Of a DNA stretch of 64,000 nt, positions 1-9,068 are shown piece by piece. Position numbers and translations under genes: made by a program. How positions within the stretch are numbered: the stretch's first letter is position 1; every line of letters begins with the position of its first letter. The stretch comes from Gracilimonas sp040877545 (GTDB lineage: Bacteria; Bacteroidota; Rhodothermia; Balneolales; Balneolaceae), in assembly GCA_040877545.1 (NCBI GenBank), contig JBBDNN010000106.1, positions 124,001 through 188,000 on the forward strand, read 5' to 3'. The notes beneath the pieces are model-generated. The model saw only the letters and a list, made by a program, of their open reading frames with translations. It had not been told where the DNA came from and did not search any database.

Positions 1-789
1 CCCGGCTGCACCACCGCGGCGCCCTGCATTTCCTTGTCCGCGCAAGGTTATATAATTGCCATTAGACACTCCGGAAGGAATGTTGATTTTGACCATTTCC
101 TCGCCTTTGATCCGGCCTTCGCCCGCGCATTTTTTACATTTATTTTTTATGATTCTACCCTCGCCCTGGCACGTAGGACAAGCCTGAACATTCACCATTT
201 GTCCAAGCATGGTTCGCGTTACCTGCCGCACTTCTCCCATTCCGTTACAGGTAGAACAGGTTTCAAAATCAGCTTCTGTTTCGGCCCCCGTGCCATCACA
301 TTGATCGCATTTAACCTGCTTTTTAATTTTCAGCCTTTTATCGGTGCCATAGGCAATCTCTTCGAGCGTAAGTGGCATTCGAATTTTCATATCAGATCCT
401 GGCTGACCTGGTTCCCTTCGGCTTCTGGCGCGTCCCCTGCCTCCGCCAAATGGATCCTCGCCAAAAATGCCGCCACCAAATATATCTCCAAAGCGGCTGA
501 AAATATCTTCGAAGCCCATATTATCGAAATCTACTCCGGCGCCGCCGTATCCGCCACCTTGTCCATTTACACCTGCATGCCCGTACTGATCATATTGAGC
601 TTTCTTTTGGGGATCTCTTAACACATCATAGGCTTCAGAAGCTTCCTTGAATTTCTTTTCGGCATCAGCATTACCCTTATTTCTATCGGGATGATATTTC
701 ATCGCCAATTTACGGTAAGCTTTTTTTAATTCAGCCTCCGAAGCATTTTTATCAACACCCAGTATTTCGTAATAATCTCTGTTAGTCAT
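1..789 (-). CDS. dnaJ: Chaperone protein DnaJ (3' part cut by window edge)
   Basis: Hsp40 co-chaperone that delivers unfolded proteins to DnaK and stimulates its ATPase in the cytoplasm. The visible 263 residues, read on the minus strand from ATG at 789, hold a J-domain starting MTNRDYYEILGV with the HPD motif in KYHPDRN. A Gly/Phe-rich linker follows, then all four zinc-binding repeats (CDQCDGTG, CSTCNGMG, CPTCQGEG, CKKCAGEG) and the start of the substrate-binding beta domain. The four repeats make this a type I DnaJ, not CbpA. The C-terminus continues past base 1. It starts 9 bases after the grpE stop codon, so the two are surely co-transcribed. Confidence 0.97.
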   Translation of the reverse strand, partial: MTNRDYYEILGVDKNASEAELKKAYRKLAMKYHPDRNKGNADAEKKFKEASEAYDVLRDPQKKAQYDQYGHAGVNGQGGGYGGAGVDFDNMGFEDIFSRFGDIFGGGIFGEDPFGGGRGRARSRREPGQPGSDMKIRMPLTLEEIAYGTDKRLKIKKQVKCDQCDGTGAETEADFETCSTCNGMGEVRQVTRTMLGQMVNVQACPTCQGEGRIIKNKCKKCAGEGRIKGEEMVKINIPSGVSNGNYITLRGQGNAGRRGGAAG

Positions 790-798
790 AATATATTT

Positions 799-1392
799 TT
801 ACTCGCTTACAATAACTTTTGCATGTCGAATGGTGCGGTTTCCAATTTTATATCCGCTTTCTAAAACTTCTAATACAATATCGCTTTCAGTTTTTTCATC
901 AGGAGCTGGTTGTTTCAGCATGGCGTCATGTACATTTACATCGAAGGCCACACCTGTTTTATTGATTCGCTCCACGCCATGTTTCTCCAATATTTCCTGA
1001 AATTTATTTGCAACCATCGAAACACCTTTCAAAAAGCTGTCTTCAACTTTTGATTCTTCCGCAGCTTTAAGTGTACGGTTCAAATCGTCACTGATTGGCA
1101 TAAAATCTTCGAGAGCACCTGCTTTTGCTTCTTCAAACAACTGTATACGTTCACGTTGCACACGTTTTCGCACATTTTCCAACTCAGCTGCTTTTCTCAG
1201 AAGTGCATCTTTTGCCGCCTGTAGTTCCTTTTCTAATTCTGAAATGCGAATCTCCTTTTCATCTTTCTCGTCATGTTCCTGTTTATTTTCTTCTGAAATT
1301 TCTTCATTCTGATCTTTCAAATTTTCCTTCTCATTTAACTCCTCTTCTGAGGCAATTTTTTCATTCATTTCTGTCGTCTTATCAGAACCCAT
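799..1392 (-). CDS. grpE: Nucleotide exchange factor GrpE
   Basis: Releases ADP from DnaK so the chaperone cycle can turn over; works as a dimer in the cytoplasm. The 197-residue protein has a very acidic Glu/Lys-rich N-terminus (about residues 1-50), a long coiled-coil helix (about 50-85), and the GrpE core with ENVRKR near the helix end. The C-terminal beta domain carries the family hallmark around NVHDAML and the closing GYKIGNRTIRHAKV. Length is normal. dnaJ follows directly in the same operon. No hrcA or CIRCE inverted repeat is visible upstream, so heat-shock control is probably by another route. Confidence 0.96.
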   Translation of the reverse strand: MGSDKTTEMNEKIASEEELNEKENLKDQNEEISEENKQEHDEKDEKEIRISELEKELQAAKDALLRKAAELENVRKRVQRERIQLFEEAKAGALEDFMPISDDLNRTLKAAEESKVEDSFLKGVSMVANKFQEILEKHGVERINKTGVAFDVNVHDAMLKQPAPDEKTESDIVLEVLESGYKIGNRTIRHAKVIVSE

Positions 1393-1429
1393 TTTATCAA
1401 TTTTCTTTGCGTTTTTTTTAAGGGTACTG

Positions 1430-1437
1430 CAAATTTA
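1430..1437 (-). promoter_or_regulatory. Candidate -7 box upstream of grpE
   Basis: On the minus strand the bases read TAAATTTG, matching the Bacteroidota -7 consensus TAnnTTTG. It would give a leader of about 30 bases before the grpE start. No good -33 TTTG sits at the expected 19-21 base spacing, so this is a tentative call. Confidence 0.3.
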
Positions 1438-1514
1438 ATGCCACTACCCCTATGCTGATTTCCTGGTGACAAAGTTACCCCATTTTGCCGTTAATATTAA
1501 ATCATGACATAAAA

Positions 1515-1547
1515 AAAGCTTCATATCATTTTCAGATATGAAGCTTT
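1515..1547 (-). terminator. Rho-independent terminator after the SGNH lipoprotein gene
   Basis: Perfect 13-bp stem (AAAGCTTCATATC / GATATGAAGCTTT) around a 7-base loop. Read on the minus strand it is followed by a run of T. It lies 20 bases beyond the stop codon of the SGNH gene and ends the receptor-lipoprotein operon. Confidence 0.85.
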
Positions 1548-1567
1548 CAGTATAATATGTTAATGGG

Positions 1568-3112
1568 CTAACTGCCTGCTTGCTCACTTGCGCAATCACC
1601 AGCACAAACTTGTACACTTGGTAAATTAAGTACATCAACCTGTGGGAGAGCTGCATTAAATTTATTTTCAATCACCTGTAAAATTTCATTCGTCAATATG
1701 GCATTTCCTCTCTGGTTCGGATGTATGGCATCTGTTGAAAGTACACCGTTAGGACTAAAATCAGCATTAAGATCGACTCCCTCTATCCTGATACCGGGTA
1801 TACCATCACTAATTCCAAAAATATCCGCAAAAGCTCCCATTGGTGCATTGGTATCATATAATGCCAGGCGGTCAGAGTTTGCGTCCACTGCATTTGCAAT
1901 CATTGCATTGAAAGTTGTTCTCTTTATTTCAATTTGTTGCTGTTCCTCAGGAATCAGGACGAGCTCATCACCTGCAGGGCTTTCGGTTCCAACTCCACTT
2001 CCAAATGCTGAAGCAGCAGATAATATTACTAAATCAGTAGGTTCTGATTGACGGTAATTTGGTAACCCAAGGACCGAAAGATCCGTTAGGCTTTCATCTT
2101 CCATGACAAAAGCATTTGCTCCTAACTCGAAATTTATCCTTCTTCTTTCCTCCTCCGATTCAGTAATTAACCCGGCACCACGTGCCTGCGCCAAACCGCC
2201 ATTATAATCTGCATAGCCATCATTCAATGCATCTACCTGCTCCTGACTGCTTACAGGAATTGGATTGAAAGGCACTGCCTGAAAATAGGCTACTCCCAGT
2301 AATGGAGGAATATTAGCCACCACACCATCAGCTTCAGTGTTTGCCATCAGGCTGCTTATGACGCCGTTAAATTGTGTTTCAAAATCGCTGTCGGATGTGA
2401 GTCTATTTTCATTAGAGGCTCCACCAACGGCATATCCCAAAACATCATTATTACCTATCCAAAGGGTGAAAAATGTTGGCTGGGCGGAAATTGCATCCTC
2501 AATAATAGTTGATCCTGTTGCACCATCCTGGCTGGGATTACTTGCAAAACGCTGGTAAAAAGGATTGAAAGCCGGGTTTTGTTCTGATTGAGGACCACCG
2601 GTAGCGGGAGTCAGTAACTGCCCCACTACAATGCCGGGAACACCAAAGTTATTCAAGCCAGATGCTGCACCGTTATAATTAGAAATGGGATCTCCGCCAA
2701 GTACCGGTGAAGGGCCGGGGATATTTGTATCAAGCTTGTAACGGCCCAATATCATTCCATTCTGTGGATTTTCAACAGTGGTGTTGAATCCAGATTCAGA
2801 CTCAATATCAGGTTGGTTAAAAGTTTCTGCACCACCGGCCGCTTCAAGTTGAGATGCTATTAATGCAGGAATCGAATTTTGTTGTCCGGCATTATATAAT
2901 GCGCCATCCATGTAACCTGCAATCAATGAATTTCCTATTGCAACATAGGTGGTAAAGTCTGCATCACCGGCCGTATAGTTCTCAGAAGGAGGATCGGGCA
3001 AAGGATTATCTTCAAGCCGATCACCAATAAGTGCATCTTCCTGACCTTCGCATGCTGAAAATATTACAGCAGCAAGTAGTAATAATGTGGGTAATTTGAG
3101 TATGCTTTTCAT
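1568..3112 (-). CDS. SGNH/GDSL-type hydrolase lipoprotein
   Basis: Predicted surface or periplasmic lipoprotein esterase of 514 residues. A signal peptide ends in the lipobox VIFSAC (Cys21). The SGNH blocks are all recognisable: block I as AIGNSL (Ser62; Asn replaces the usual Asp of GDSL), a Gly in NNFGVPG, block III as WIGNND, and the Asp-x-x-His block as DAIHPNQRG near the C-terminus. Catalysis is therefore likely, on an unknown ester. It is larger than classical SGNH enzymes, with inserted segments. It begins 17 bases after the TonB-dependent receptor stop codon and is followed by a strong terminator, so receptor and lipoprotein form a two-gene operon. The pairing suggests it processes or captures what the receptor imports; this is inference. 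Confidence 0.82.
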   Translation of the reverse strand: MKSILKLPTLLLLAAVIFSACEGQEDALIGDRLEDNPLPDPPSENYTAGDADFTTYVAIGNSLIAGYMDGALYNAGQQNSIPALIASQLEAAGGAETFNQPDIESESGFNTTVENPQNGMILGRYKLDTNIPGPSPVLGGDPISNYNGAASGLNNFGVPGIVVGQLLTPATGGPQSEQNPAFNPFYQRFASNPSQDGATGSTIIEDAISAQPTFFTLWIGNNDVLGYAVGGASNENRLTSDSDFETQFNGVISSLMANTEADGVVANIPPLLGVAYFQAVPFNPIPVSSQEQVDALNDGYADYNGGLAQARGAGLITESEEERRRINFELGANAFVMEDESLTDLSVLGLPNYRQSEPTDLVILSAASAFGSGVGTESPAGDELVLIPEEQQQIEIKRTTFNAMIANAVDANSDRLALYDTNAPMGAFADIFGISDGIPGIRIEGVDLNADFSPNGVLSTDAIHPNQRGNAILTNEILQVIENKFNAALPQVDVLNLPSVQVCAGDCASEQAGS

Positions 3113-3129
3113 AATAAAATTCTTATTAA

Positions 3130-6012
3130 TTAATTCAGGAATTGATCAAATGTGAGGGAGAAATAATAAACAGCTCCCATTGTTGGATTACCAAATGAGG
3201 TTGTGTAATGTTCGTTCAGTACATTGCTTCCGCCTAATTTCAGAATGGTATTATAATCTGACAATTTAAAGCTGATTTGAGCATCTAAGGTGCCGTATGC
3301 TGGGATTACTGCAGAGCCAAAAGATGACTCCCATAACATGGCATCCTGCCAGCGATAGGTTAAATTAAATCCGGCGTTATTAATCAGGTTACGATTCTCT
3401 AAACGCACATTATATCTCCACTCCGCGGTATTATAACTTGAACGGAATCCTTGTTCTATAAGATTTTCCTGATCAAGTAATTTATTCATGGAAACATTTC
3501 CACCCACAGTAAAACCTCTTGGAAGTGAATAGTCCATACTTACACCAAAACCGTGTGAATTTACGGTTCCATCTGCATTTACATCAAATCCATATTCCTG
3601 GGTAGCTACACCACCGTTAATTATTTGATCTTGCCCGGCTTCACTCTCAGCATCAAAACTGCCGGGATCTTCTGTCATACCATTTGGAACCCCCTGCACG
3701 AATTGTATCTCCGCGATAAAATCGGTGTATGAGCTGTAATAGTAGTAGGCATCAACTAAAAGATTATCGGTAAAAAATGATTTATAGCCGACTTCATATG
3801 TTTGAACTTTCTCTGTATCAAACTCTTCGAATTCAACAGGTTCAAGAGCTGCACGGGCAGTTTGAGGATCTCCACTATTAGCTAGTTGACGGGCTTCCTG
3901 TACACTTTGGGCTGTGTACACTGTGTTTGTTTCGAAGCGGTACCGATCTACAATCCTTTGATTGCTACCGATCAACAAACGGCTCACTACATCCAATTGT
4001 ATAAATTGATCTTGTGTAGTTGGAATACGGAAACCGGTTTGATAGGAAGCACGAAGATTGTGTTTATCAGCAACCGTAAAAGTTGCGGATACTCTTGGTG
4101 AAAACTGACCATCAAAATACTCGTTTTTATCATAACGCATAGAAGCCTGTAGGTTTAGCTGTTCATCCAGTAAACTTTTGGTTAACTGCATGTATGCCCC
4201 CCACTCGTTTATATCGAATTCCTCTTGATTCTCTACATCCTTATAAGCAAATAAAGTACCTTCAGAATTAAGATCATATAAGCGATAATTTGCTCCTGCA
4301 ATTACTTCCACAACTTCCGGATCAATCACATCAGAAAAATTATACATGGTTTCTGCATGGTACATATCTGATTTATCGAGGAAAAGCGCCCCTCCTTCAG
4401 CAATAGATAACTGCCGCAGTGAATCTATAGCTTGTTCAAATCCCGGAGTTCCTGGTAAATATTCTTGTTGATTGGCTGTTGCAACCTGATCTGCCTGTTG
4501 ATGAGCTTCCTCTATAGTTGCTCCCTGAGTTCTCGCTCCTGCAAAGGTTTGAAAATAGGGAGTGATATAAGCTATTTGATTTAACCTTGTTGCCACCGTA
4601 TTTGCAGCATAGGTATCACCGGCATCTTCTTGTGTAGTATAAGCACGAACAAAGAAATTTGGATTTCGCAGTTCAAGTTTTGCTGTCCAAATGTTAAAAT
4701 CATCTAAAACAAAACGATCATTTGCGGTATATACTGTGCTTCCAAAGCCAATATTGTATTGACCTAACAGCTCATAACTATCACTTATTCTATAATGAAG
4801 AGCTGAGCCTAATTTTAAACTTTCTGTTGTATTATCAACAATTTCTGATTCACGGAATCCAGGGGCAGAAAATGCACCGGCGGCACCATCGGGTAGTAAG
4901 CTACGGATTCCAGAAATTTGGGCTGCCTGCGCTTGTTGTTGAGGTGTTGCATCCGGCTGTTGCCCCGAAGAAATAACTCCATCTGCAATAGCACCAATGC
5001 TGAGGATATCGTCCCCATAAATATTAACACCATTAAAAACTCTTCGGCCATCTCGGTCATAATCGCCACGCTCCACGAGACCACTTTGATCCCGATAATC
5101 CTGAGCCACAAAATCCTGTGCTCTTAAATAGGAGGCCGTAATTTTATATCCAAATTTATTATTGACATCATCAGCATAACGGAAATCGTAATTTTGATAT
5201 AAGGAAGGATTTTCAACCTGACTATCAATATGATTTACACCATTTTTTACACTGAAAGATAACCCCTGATAATTGAATGGGCTTTTACTATTCATTAATA
5301 GAATTCCATTTAAAGCATTAGGACCATATAGAGCTGATGCGGCACCTGGTATCAATTCAACACTCTCCAGGTCTAACTCAGAAATCCCTACAACATTTCC
5401 AACTGCAAAATTTAATCCCGGAGCCTGATTATCTATGCCATCAATAAGCTGGACAAACCGAACATTACCATTATGGCCGAATCCGCGTGCATTTATTGAT
5501 TTGAAAGTCAAACTTTGAGCACTTAAATCTACGCCCTGCAGATTTCCTATAGCATCATAAAAAGAAGGGGAAGCTGTTGTTTGAATATCTAAAACATCCA
5601 TCTTTTCAATGGAAACCGGAGATTTCAAAATGCTTTCCTCTACTCGGGATGCTGAAACTACAAAATCTCCGCCAAGCACTGTTTCTTCCTCAAGCACTAT
5701 TTCAAGGTTCTCCACTTCTGACTCTGTAATTTCAATTCGCTGAGAAGTAAATCCTACTATGGTGACAAATAAAGTTAAAGGCGGATCTTGCCGCACAGTT
5801 AAATTAAAACTTCCATCAGGGTTTGTTGATGTACCAATTACCTTACCTTCTACACGGATATTAACCCCTGCTAATGGCTCCCCACTAACATCAGTTACTA
5901 TCCCCGAAATTACAGTTTCTGCTTTTGTAGATACTGAATTGGCATAAGTAGTTTGTATGAACGGTAATAACAGGGCTATACATAATGAAATACACCGAAT
6001 CATTTTACTCAT
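3130..6012 (-). CDS. TonB-dependent outer membrane receptor with carboxypeptidase-like N-terminal domain
   Basis: A 960-residue outer membrane active transporter driven by TonB/ExbBD. It has a signal peptide (residues 1-24) and a CarboxypepD_reg-like beta-sandwich (about 33-115, with ISGIVTDVSGEPLAGVNI). The plug domain follows (about 125-245, with NGILLMNS and ALYGPNALNG), and then the 22-strand barrel ending in an aromatic-rich strand (VYYFSLTFDQFLN). ATG at 6012 is preceded by AAGGATC at good spacing. The partner downstream is an SGNH lipoprotein and not SusD, so this is not a classical SusCD pair; the substrate is unknown. No convincing promoter was found in the 113-base upstream gap. Confidence 0.92.
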   Translation of the reverse strand: MSKMIRCISLCIALLLPFIQTTYANSVSTKAETVISGIVTDVSGEPLAGVNIRVEGKVIGTSTNPDGSFNLTVRQDPPLTLFVTIVGFTSQRIEITESEVENLEIVLEEETVLGGDFVVSASRVEESILKSPVSIEKMDVLDIQTTASPSFYDAIGNLQGVDLSAQSLTFKSINARGFGHNGNVRFVQLIDGIDNQAPGLNFAVGNVVGISELDLESVELIPGAASALYGPNALNGILLMNSKSPFNYQGLSFSVKNGVNHIDSQVENPSLYQNYDFRYADDVNNKFGYKITASYLRAQDFVAQDYRDQSGLVERGDYDRDGRRVFNGVNIYGDDILSIGAIADGVISSGQQPDATPQQQAQAAQISGIRSLLPDGAAGAFSAPGFRESEIVDNTTESLKLGSALHYRISDSYELLGQYNIGFGSTVYTANDRFVLDDFNIWTAKLELRNPNFFVRAYTTQEDAGDTYAANTVATRLNQIAYITPYFQTFAGARTQGATIEEAHQQADQVATANQQEYLPGTPGFEQAIDSLRQLSIAEGGALFLDKSDMYHAETMYNFSDVIDPEVVEVIAGANYRLYDLNSEGTLFAYKDVENQEEFDINEWGAYMQLTKSLLDEQLNLQASMRYDKNEYFDGQFSPRVSATFTVADKHNLRASYQTGFRIPTTQDQFIQLDVVSRLLIGSNQRIVDRYRFETNTVYTAQSVQEARQLANSGDPQTARAALEPVEFEEFDTEKVQTYEVGYKSFFTDNLLVDAYYYYSSYTDFIAEIQFVQGVPNGMTEDPGSFDAESEAGQDQIINGGVATQEYGFDVNADGTVNSHGFGVSMDYSLPRGFTVGGNVSMNKLLDQENLIEQGFRSSYNTAEWRYNVRLENRNLINNAGFNLTYRWQDAMLWESSFGSAVIPAYGTLDAQISFKLSDYNTILKLGGSNVLNEHYTTSFGNPTMGAVYYFSLTFDQFLN

Positions 6013-6209
6013 ATCTGATCCTTAATTAATTATTGTTCTATTTTTTGCTGCCTCTTGCCTTTGAAATTGTTTCGACAACCCGAGCTTTTTTTAACCACCC
6101 CAAATAAAGCCCTGTTTTCGGGATAATGCAAGCGCTTCCATTTTTATTTTTATATTGCTTAGATGTTTATTCTATTGAATATTATAAAAAACATAATCAC
6201 AGTCAGAAG

Positions 6210-6818
6210 ATGAGCACATTCACACTTAGCAAACTACAAGGCAGTAAAAATTCATTTACAGGAAGATTAACCTTTGCCCAAACCAAGGAATTTAAAATCG
6301 GGATGGTCACCTATTTTATATTCTACATGGGAGCTATGTTAGCCGACGATTTTGGTCAAGATTGGTTTGTAATTCCGGGCTTTATTCTGGCTTTTATTGC
6401 TTTTATAATGGCTTATTTTCCTCTTTCATATAGCCGAAATTCCGGTGAAGTTATTCTTACAAAAGATGAAATTGAGCTTCACTCTAAAAAAGAAGACCAC
6501 AGTTTTCCGGAGTCTTCAATCAGGTTGACCAATATTTCAGAACTTGAAATTAATATTGTCCAATCTATTCGCTGGTGGTCATCCTATGTAATTATGCAAT
6601 TTATAGTGAAGCAAGATGAAACTGAATCCAGTTTTGGATTGACCATAAAAAATCGAAGCCAGGAAAAGCAATATTTGGAGGCTCTGGAGAGTTGGTACAG
6701 AGCTGAATATCCTGTTAAAGAATATGACATTCAGGGAAGCCGGATCTTCAAATTATATCAAGGAAAAAGTTATGCCAACATTCAACAAATTAAAACGGAA
6801 TATGGAATCAACTGGTAA
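6210..6818 (+). CDS. Two-TM membrane protein of unknown function
   Basis: I do not recognise this family. From ATG 6210 (MSTFTLSKL) the protein is 202 residues with two adjacent hydrophobic segments (about residues 30-50 and 55-77). A cytoplasmic-looking C-terminal domain of some 120 residues follows and resembles PH-like domains seen in small bacterial membrane proteins. An upstream in-frame ATG at 6126 would add 28 residues without typical coding character, so I prefer 6210. The 3' end overlaps the SIMPL gene by 47 bases, which implies translational coupling. Confidence 0.6.
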   Translation: MSTFTLSKLQGSKNSFTGRLTFAQTKEFKIGMVTYFIFYMGAMLADDFGQDWFVIPGFILAFIAFIMAYFPLSYSRNSGEVILTKDEIELHSKKEDHSFPESSIRLTNISELEINIVQSIRWWSSYVIMQFIVKQDETESSFGLTIKNRSQEKQYLEALESWYRAEYPVKEYDIQGSRIFKLYQGKSYANIQQIKTEYGINW

Positions 6819-7506
6819 AATAATTCAACGGCTAAGTTTTATAGGCATTCTTCTATTTTTTGGAATGAACAGTAAAGCTATAGCACAGCAACCCCAAAAT
6901 CGGGCAATTACCATAAATATTAGCGCTTCAGAAATACTGCCCGCTGATCTCGTCATTTTTAATATCAATGTTAATGCAGAGGCGGAAAGCCCTCAGGAGG
7001 CTTTTGAAACCCATAAAGAAAGAGAAGCTATTTTAGCTGACCTCCTCAAAGAGTTTGATATAAAAGAAGAAGATATTGATCACCAACCTATTCGAATGAG
7101 CAAACGCTATCGAAATGAGAATGACTCTCAAACCACTGTAACCAATCAATCGGTGAGTGTTACCTTTAGTGATTTTTCAATCTATGAAAAGATTCAGGTG
7201 GCGTTGATTGAGGATAATTTTGATTCTTTCAATGGACAATTTTCGTCCTCGGAACTTGCGGCGGGAAAAGATAAAGCCCTTGAAAAAGCGATAGAAACAG
7301 CCAAAGAAAAAGCAGATTTTATTGCAGAAACTTCGGGAGTAAAGCTGGGAGTAATTTCTAATATCAACTATTCAGACCATGAGATAGGATTTCCAGTTAA
7401 AATGATGGAATCATCTGATTATGGCAGGTCATCATCTTCCATGATGGATTTTGGCCAAACGGTATCTGTGACGGCAAATATCAATATCAGCTTTGAAATT
7501 GAATGA
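6772..7506 (+). CDS. SIMPL domain (DUF541, YggE-like) secreted protein
   Basis: Envelope protein of the SIMPL/DUF541 family, whose members (YggE, Omp28) have been linked to oxidative stress and outer membrane functions; the molecular role is not settled. The chosen start ATG 6772 has AAGGAAAAAG just upstream and gives 244 residues. A signal peptide ends at about IAQQPQ. The body shows the family pattern: an N-terminal strand (ITINISASEIL), an alternating charged helix, SVSVTFSDF, and a Lys/Ala-rich helix before the C-terminal VSVTANINISFEIE strand. It overlaps the preceding membrane protein gene out of frame. Confidence 0.82.
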   Translation: MPTFNKLKRNMESTGKIIQRLSFIGILLFFGMNSKAIAQQPQNRAITINISASEILPADLVIFNINVNAEAESPQEAFETHKEREAILADLLKEFDIKEEDIDHQPIRMSKRYRNENDSQTTVTNQSVSVTFSDFSIYEKIQVALIEDNFDSFNGQFSSSELAAGKDKALEKAIETAKEKADFIAETSGVKLGVISNINYSDHEIGFPVKMMESSDYGRSSSSMMDFGQTVSVTANINISFEIE

Positions 7507-7522
7507 AGGTAGAGAGTAAAAA

Positions 7523-7551
7523 GAAAGACGAGGTCGAATGATCTCGCTTTC
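7523..7551. terminator. Candidate bidirectional terminator between SIMPL and tesA genes
   Basis: Imperfect hairpin with GAAAG/CTTTC outer arms and CGAGGTC/GATCTCG inner arms around GAAT, in the gap between two convergent genes. There is no strong T-run, so efficiency is uncertain. Confidence 0.4.
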
Positions 7552-7580
7552 AGCCGAAACGGGGCTGTATCAGCAGTGAC

Positions 7581-8192
7581 CTAAATAATAGGTTTTAAGA
7601 TTTCCCACACAACTTCAGCTATCACCTTATGCCCTTCCGCTGTTGGATGAATTCCATCGGGTTGATTTAGTTCTTCCTCGCCGCCAACTCCTTCAAGTAT
7701 GAATGGTATCAGCTTTAGATTATTCTCCTCGGCTAAGTCCACGTAAAGTGTTTTGAATTGTTCCGCATAATCAGTTCCAAGATTTGGTGGCACTTGCATA
7801 CCTGCAATAATAATTTCCATATCAGGATTTTTCTCCAGTGCCTTATCTATAATTTGTTGCAGGTTTTCTTTTGTTGAAGAAGGATCAATTCCCCGTAGTC
7901 CATCATTTGCTCCTAGTTCCAAAATCATTATATCAATATCCCGCTGAAGCACCCAGTCAATTCGCCGTACACCTCCGGCAGATGTTTCTCCGCTCAAGCC
8001 TGCATTTATTACGTGGTAGTTCAAATCCAGGGAATCAATTTTATCCTGAAGTATGGCAGGGAAAGCCTGTTTGCTATCAACCCCAAGTCCTGCCGTTATG
8101 CTATCACCAAACATAAGTATAGATTTAGGTTGCTGCTGCGCCTGCACGGTTTGAGCACTGAAGAGAAAAAAAAGTATAAAAAAGTAGTTCAT
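7581..8192 (-). CDS. tesA: Arylesterase / acyl-CoA thioesterase I-like SGNH hydrolase
   Basis: Secreted multifunctional esterase of the TesA family (arylesterase, thioesterase, lysophospholipase activities in E. coli). The 203-residue protein has a short signal peptide ending near VQAQ. All SGNH blocks are present: FGDSITAG (Ser31), Gly in NAGLSGETSAGG, LGANDGLRG, and DGIHPTAEGH with the catalytic Asp/His. Size and block spacing match TesA closely. It is divergent from the ABC transporter pair at 8337-11607, the same neighbourhood as tesA-ybbA-ybbP in proteobacteria, which supports the assignment. Confidence 0.92.
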   Translation of the reverse strand: MNYFFILFFLFSAQTVQAQQQPKSILMFGDSITAGLGVDSKQAFPAILQDKIDSLDLNYHVINAGLSGETSAGGVRRIDWVLQRDIDIMILELGANDGLRGIDPSSTKENLQQIIDKALEKNPDMEIIIAGMQVPPNLGTDYAEQFKTLYVDLAEENNLKLIPFILEGVGGEEELNQPDGIHPTAEGHKVIAEVVWEILKPII

Positions 8193-8275
8193 GCTATATA
8201 TTTTAGGTGCCTGAAAGGGAATTGTAAAAGAATATTCAATTTTTTCAATAATGAATTAAAACTTAAGAGATTGTG

Positions 8276-8287
8276 TAACGTACGTTA
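8276..8287. promoter_or_regulatory. 12-bp palindrome in the tesA/ABC divergent region
   Basis: Perfect inverted repeat TAACGTACGTTA in the 144-base gap between two divergent genes. It is a plausible regulator site; no binding protein can be named. Confidence 0.3.
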
Positions 8288-8336
8288 TGTCAAATTCAGA
8301 GATATAATATTCATATCGGCAACAAATTAAGGGAAC

Positions 8337-9068
8337 GTGGCAAATATACTAGAATCGAATCAGTTAACCCGCGAATTCAAAAGCGGCTCAAAAATATTAA
8401 CAGTTGTAGATGATATCAGCTTCCGAATTAAAGCTGGTACTTCCTGTGCTATTGTCGGCCCTTCGGGTAGTGGAAAAACAACTTTATTAGGCCTGTGCGC
8501 CGGACTTGACCGCCCCACATCAGGCACCGTTTCATTAAACAGAATTCCATTAAATCCTCTTAATGAAGATGAACGCGCAGCTGTTAGAAATCAACATGTA
8601 GGATTTGTATTCCAAACCTTTCAACTGGTTCCTACACTAACGGCTTTGGAAAACGTGATGGTTCCCCTGGAATTGCGGGGCGATACCACCAAGGAAGTAA
8701 GATCACGCGCATTTGATCTGCTGGACAATGTAGGTCTAGGCGACAGAACCCATCACTACCTTACTCAATTATCGGGTGGCGAGCAGCAACGTGTGGCTAT
8801 AGCCCGCGCATTTATCAACCAGCCAAAAATTCTATTTGCCGACGAACCTACCGGAAATCTCGATACCGAAACCGGAGAATACATCGAAAACCTGATTTTC
8901 GATCTCAACAAAGAACAGGGAACCACCTTGATTTTGGTAACCCATGATCTCGAACTTGCCCGCAAATGTGATCGAATTCTTAAACTTAAAAACGGGCGGG
9001 TTTCGGAAGATTCTTTTGTAACACCGGAAACAGAAACGGCGGTCAAATCATCCGGTATTAATGAATAA
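8337..9068 (+). CDS. ABC transporter ATP-binding protein (LolD/YbbA type)
   Basis: Cytoplasmic ATPase subunit of a MacB/LolD-family exporter-like complex. It begins with GTG at 8337, with AGGGAA five bases upstream, and is 243 residues long. Walker A is GPSGSGKT (41-48), the ABC signature is LSGGEQQR (146-153), and Walker B is ILFADE (166-171) followed by PTGNLD and the switch His in VTHD. Its last 8 bases overlap the start of the permease gene, so the two proteins are translationally coupled partners. By neighbourhood it matches YbbA. Confidence 0.94.
   Translation: MANILESNQLTREFKSGSKILTVVDDISFRIKAGTSCAIVGPSGSGKTTLLGLCAGLDRPTSGTVSLNRIPLNPLNEDERAAVRNQHVGFVFQTFQLVPTLTALENVMVPLELRGDTTKEVRSRAFDLLDNVGLGDRTHHYLTQLSGGEQQRVAIARAFINQPKILFADEPTGNLDTETGEYIENLIFDLNKEQGTTLILVTHDLELARKCDRILKLKNGRVSEDSFVTPETETAVKSSGINE

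Noticed and set aside
34..621. 195-codon plus-strand frame at the left edge
   Set aside because: Antisense to dnaJ, whose J-domain and zinc repeats are unmistakable.
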